The translations under genes were made by a program, and so were the position numbers. DNA of 15,697 nt. Origin: Cyanobacteria bacterium OH_PDB_112 (GTDB lineage: Bacteria; Cyanobacteriota; Vampirovibrionia; Gastranaerophilales; CAJFVJ01). How positions within the stretch are numbered: the stretch's first letter is position 1; every line of letters begins with the position of its first letter. Under the pieces are notes generated by a model. That model was not told the origin of the DNA and ran no database searches. It was given only the letters and a program-made list of their open reading frames with translations. This document shows positions 13,257-15,697 of the stretch, one piece after another. Location: contig JAEWLZ010000173.1 in the NCBI GenBank assembly GCA_023457295.1, positions 1-15,697 of the forward strand. Reading direction: 5' to 3'.

Positions 13257-14230
13257 ATGAATCTTTAACTATGTCCCGCGGAAGTGCGGGAGATCCCAAA
13301 TTTAACGGTGGAACCTTCTTCGAATTAGCAGCATATAAGCTGGAAAATGATAAAGCAACTCAACTTTTGACCCTAGATGGCGGTTTATTCACAGGTCGTG
13401 CAGTCAACGCAAGAAATCAATATGAAAGAAATGAAATTTTATTCAGAGATTTAAGTTCTTCTTTCTTCTATTTAGCTTGTACCCCATTAATTTATATGGG
13501 ATTATGTGCTGTTGATTCTTTAAAAGGTAAAAATACCGAATTGAATCCTGATATAGCACATCAATTGCATGAAAAAATGGATAAAGAATTCAGCATTTCA
13601 GGTTCTATGTCAAAAGAAGACTTCAAAACAAAACTCTTCGGAACAAGGCAGGTTTCGGACGCTGTTTTTGAAAATTCTGCCAAAATATTTGAAAATGACA
13701 TCACAACTGTTGATAAAATGCATAAATTCATTGATGAAAACATCAATGATAAATCTTTGGCTGCAAATTTGAAAACCAAGGCTGAAAAATTATCAAACCT
13801 TCAGCCAAAACAAGTGGACAAGGCTATATTAACCAAATCACAGCTTACAAACTTATTCCATAACGGAATGTTAAATGATGCTGAATTTATTAACAAGCTT
13901 ATTGATGATTCAACAGGTGGTAAAGCAATGAATCCTGTTAAATTTATAGCTCAGAAAAAAGTTGATAAAAAACGTCAATCTATTATAGACTATGCCGAAA
14001 GTATTCTGACTCAAGCAGGAAAAGAAGGTAAAAAAGACATAACAAAAGATTTCTTGAATAAAATGAAAACAAGAAACCTTGTTACAAAACTTGGTTACTG
14101 GGGTGCAGGTATGGCTATTTCCGGATACTTCCTATCAACTGCTATACCTCAAATTCAATATTGGATAACTCAAAAAACAACAGGCCGCAATGACTTCCCC
14201 GGTATTCAAAAATATGAAAGACAAAATTAA
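13217..14230 (+). CDS. Unrecognised membrane-module protein, second half of a probable split gene
   Basis: This 337-codon frame opens at a TTG with no ribosome site (13217); an ATG at 13271 also lacks one. Meaningful sequence begins with LDINESLTMSRGSAGDP (11-27). The first block continues through GTFFELAAYKLEN to LFTGRAVNARNQ (57-68) and a hydrophobic segment (83-99). A charged, helical middle of about 180 residues, absent from the first module, follows (100-283). A second hydrophobic segment, KLGYWGAGMAISG (290-302), leads to AIPQIQYWIT (309-318). The GR turn and the final Pro-Ile-Thr block match the preceding frame's layout, pointing to an ancient tandem duplication with an insert. Lack of its own start signals argues it is read through from 12600 or is the stranded half of a damaged gene. 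The function is unknown; membrane location is inferred. Confidence 0.6.
   Translation: MVSSSQQAKNLDINESLTMSRGSAGDPKFNGGTFFELAAYKLENDKATQLLTLDGGLFTGRAVNARNQYERNEILFRDLSSSFFYLACTPLIYMGLCAVDSLKGKNTELNPDIAHQLHEKMDKEFSISGSMSKEDFKTKLFGTRQVSDAVFENSAKIFENDITTVDKMHKFIDENINDKSLAANLKTKAEKLSNLQPKQVDKAILTKSQLTNLFHNGMLNDAEFINKLIDDSTGGKAMNPVKFIAQKKVDKKRQSIIDYAESILTQAGKEGKKDITKDFLNKMKTRNLVTKLGYWGAGMAISGYFLSTAIPQIQYWITQKTTGRNDFPGIQKYERQN
13239..13246 (+). other. Probable frameshift site in an A6 tract
   Basis: CAAAAAAT here lies between the two linker copies. In the upstream frame it reads CAA AAA ATC TTG ATA TAA and stops; with one more A it reads Gln-Lys-Asn-Leu-Asp-Ile and continues to 14230. It does not fit the canonical X-XXY-YYZ heptamer for -1 ribosomal slippage in the upstream frame. 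Confidence 0.55.
13247..13297 (+). repeat. Linker repeat, copy B (17 codons)
   Basis: This encodes LDINESLTMSRGSAGDP in the downstream frame. Only F/S and V/T differ from copy A at protein level. In the upstream frame it would contain the TAA at 13254, so the copy is meaningful only after the frame change. Confidence 0.9.
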
Positions 14231-14269
14231 TATCACTTAGTTAATACAAAAAATAATTTTTTCGTCTGT

Positions 14270-14295
14270 CCTGCACAAAATGCAGGCTTTTTTTT
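14270..14295 (+). terminator. Intrinsic terminator of the tandem-module locus
   Basis: CCTGCA-CAAAA-TGCAGG (14270-14286) is followed by C and eight T residues. It is the normal end for plus-strand transcripts from 12582, so transcription of the downstream frame appears to be retained. Confidence 0.9.
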
Positions 14296-14306
14296 ATATT
14301 ACGGAT

Positions 14307-14344
14307 GTATATTGAAATGAAGAGTGAACTTCATTTTAATATAC
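14307..14344. repeat. 16-bp inverted repeat
   Basis: GTATATTGAAATGAAG and CTTCATTTTAATATAC pair along 16 positions with one G-U, around a 6-base loop. No U tract follows on either strand, so it is not a standard terminator. It sits between convergent transcription units, next to a second hairpin. Confidence 0.7.
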
Positions 14345-14353
14345 TGGACGAAG

Positions 14354-14384
14354 CCGCCGTAGCAATCTATGATTGCACAGGCGG
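14354..14384. repeat. GC-rich two-tier hairpin, repeat-element-like
   Basis: CCGCC/GGCGG encloses a 3x3 internal loop and then GCAATC-TAT-GATTGC. On the minus strand it reads GATTGCTACGGCGGCTTCGTC, which resembles the GATTGC...CGTCGCTTCG type of interspersed palindrome seen in many bacterial genomes. It is more GC-rich than its surroundings. It could also act as a U-tract-less terminator or 3'-end stabiliser for the convergent genes. Confidence 0.5.
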
Positions 14385-14402
14385 AAAATATCTCTTTTAC
14401 CT

Positions 14403-15635
14403 CTAAATCTCTTTCAAAACATTCATAATAGCAATTTTGACATGCGCATAATTAAGCCCGCCCTGCATATACGCAACATAAGGCGCACGTAAAGGACCAT
14501 CCGCTGAAAGCTCAATGGTCGAACCTTCAATAAAACTTCCGCCTGCCATAATAAGCTTGTCATCATAACCCGGAACATCATCAGGAACAGGAGTAACATA
14601 AGAATCAACTGGAGAACTCGCCTGAAGTGCGCGACAGAATTTTTCCAAAGGCTCCGCCGCCCCAAATTCAATTGTTTGAATAATATCCGAACGAAGTTCT
14701 GTATAATGGGGTGAAGTCTTAAAACCAAGTTCCTCAAATACCTTTGCCGCAAGAACTGCGCCCTTGATTGCATCTTTGACAATGGAAGGAGCCATAAAAA
14801 GCCCCTGTAAAATCAACCTTGACTGATTAAGCATTGCACCACCATTACCGGCAATACCTGGCGCTGTAAGCCTCATAGCGGACTGCTCAACATATTCTGA
14901 TTTCCCTGCAATATATCCGCCTGCCTCAACAATTCCGCCACCCGGATTTTTGATAAGAGAACCAGCCATCAAATCAGCTCCGACTTCTGTGGGTTCAAAC
15001 ATTTCTGTAAATTCGCCATAACAATTGTCCACAAAACAAATACAGTTTGGGTTTTTAGATTTTACAATTTTTATAATCTTATCCATCATAGCAATTGTAA
15101 TCGGCTCTCTCAAAGAATAACCTCGAGAACGCTGTATCAAGACCATATTGACCGACTCGTCAATTGCCGCTTCAATCGCTTCAAAATCAATAAAAAGACC
15201 TTCACGCAAAGGAACTTCAGAATATTGGACACCATGTCCGGCTAGTGAAGCTCTGTGATTTCCACGCAAACCAATAACTTCTTCCATAGTGTCATAAGGT
15301 CGTCCCGCAATGCTAACAAGCTTTTCTCCGTAACGAAGGTTGCCAAATAATGCACATGCAAGAGCGTGTGTTCCTGACACAAAATGTGGACGGACGATTG
15401 CTTTTTGCGTTCTAAAAATCCGAGCAAAAGTTTTATCTATCGCTTCACGCCCCATATCATCATGACCATAGCCTGATACAGTTGCAAAATGCTCTTCTGC
15501 TATGCGGTTTTCGCGAAAAGCATCAAGAACTTTTTTTTGGTTATAAAGGCAAATCCGTTCGAGATTTTCGAACTCTTTTTGCAGATTTTGCTCTGCGTTT
15601 TGAATTATTTCTTCTATGTTTTGTGTTTGTTGCAT
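14403..15635 (-). CDS. Methionine gamma-lyase / aluminium-resistance family PLP protein (PF06838)
   Basis: This is a fold-type I PLP-dependent protein of 410 residues, the usual family length. It has the family signature GYGHDDMGREAIDKTFA (55-71), the PLP-phosphate-region SGTHAL (87-92), the FVDNCYGEF block (201-209, D203 contacting the pyridine nitrogen) and the Schiff-base lysine K229 in SLIKNPGGG. The C-terminal domain carries APYVAYMQGGLNYAH near 389-403. Members are annotated as aluminium-resistance or cystathionine/methionine gamma-lyase-like proteins (YnbB in Bacillus), but few have a demonstrated reaction, so a C-S lyase role is inference. GAGAGG upstream of the ATG supports the start. 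It is a single-gene unit here; its neighbours do not clarify its role. Confidence 0.9.
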   Translation of the reverse strand: MQQTQNIEEIIQNAEQNLQKEFENLERICLYNQKKVLDAFRENRIAEEHFATVSGYGHDDMGREAIDKTFARIFRTQKAIVRPHFVSGTHALACALFGNLRYGEKLVSIAGRPYDTMEEVIGLRGNHRASLAGHGVQYSEVPLREGLFIDFEAIEAAIDESVNMVLIQRSRGYSLREPITIAMMDKIIKIVKSKNPNCICFVDNCYGEFTEMFEPTEVGADLMAGSLIKNPGGGIVEAGGYIAGKSEYVEQSAMRLTAPGIAGNGGAMLNQSRLILQGLFMAPSIVKDAIKGAVLAAKVFEELGFKTSPHYTELRSDIIQTIEFGAAEPLEKFCRALQASSPVDSYVTPVPDDVPGYDDKLIMAGGSFIEGSTIELSADGPLRAPYVAYMQGGLNYAHVKIAIMNVLKEI

Positions 15636-15651
15636 AAATACCTCTCATAAA

Positions 15652-15680
15652 AGCCTAGCACAAGGGTAATAAATTGTAAA
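15652..15680 (-). promoter_or_regulatory. Candidate promoter of the PF06838 gene
   Basis: On the minus strand TTTACA (15675-15680) is followed by exactly 17 bp and TAGGCT (15652-15657), which is preceded by TGC as in an extended -10. The -10 itself matches only 3 of 6 bases. The start would be close to the ribosome site. Confidence 0.4.
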
Positions 15681-15697
15681 AAATTAATACTTCAGGG

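Noticed and set aside
1..15697. CRISPR array, tRNA or rRNA genes, insertion sequences
   Set aside because: I found no regularly spaced repeats, no tRNA cloverleaf, no rRNA core sequence and no transposase motif on either strand.

Overview
The window is AT-rich bacterial chromosome with short intergenic gaps, ordinary Shine-Dalgarno sites and intrinsic terminators. It mixes housekeeping genes with several unrecognised small or repeated-domain proteins. The gene set (dprA-topA, MEP-pathway ispF, QueD, an alpha-glucan phosphorylase homologue, the PF06838 PLP family) and the small proteins, one with an N-terminal TNFKGG motif, suggest an uncultured gut or environmental anaerobe. My best guess is the Melainabacteria (Vampirovibrionia, Gastranaerophilales) side of the cyanobacterial phylum. 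This is inference: the window holds no rRNA or other strong phylogenetic marker.

Layout. 1-3519 (minus) is a tight run dprA -> topA -> aroE, with a 4-bp ATGA overlap and then a 2-bp gap; aroE runs off the left edge. 3582-4682 (minus) holds a 78-aa and a 160-aa unrecognised protein, separated by about 380 bp that contain a promoter-like sequence, a foldable stretch and a UUCG terminator, possibly a small RNA gene. 4898-7312 (minus) is a translationally coupled operon: adenosine deaminase-like protein -> Cof-type HAD phosphatase -> ispF. 7575-9275 (plus) holds three separate units: an EF-hand protein, a 96-aa protein behind a very good promoter, and a SAM-methyltransferase-like protein. The last converges on, and overlaps by 29 bp, a minus-strand inositol-monophosphatase-family gene. 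That gene is divergent from queD (10093-10452). 10698-12389 (plus) is a short GT35 alpha-glucan phosphorylase homologue, followed by two strong hairpins. 12600-14230 (plus) holds two adjacent reading frames encoding related membrane modules, joined by a duplicated 17-residue linker and apparently split by a one-base frameshift. 14403-15635 (minus) is a PLP-dependent protein of the methionine gamma-lyase/aluminium-resistance family.

Functionally there is one coherent housekeeping unit (DNA uptake/topology plus shikimate pathway) and one mixed metabolic operon (purine deamination, phosphatase, isoprenoid precursor synthesis). The rest are single-gene units. The two most unusual observations are the phosphorylase homologue, which has serine at the position of the PLP-binding lysine although the surrounding motif is intact, and the tandem membrane-module locus, whose two halves are kept in different frames by what looks like one missing A in an A6 tract.
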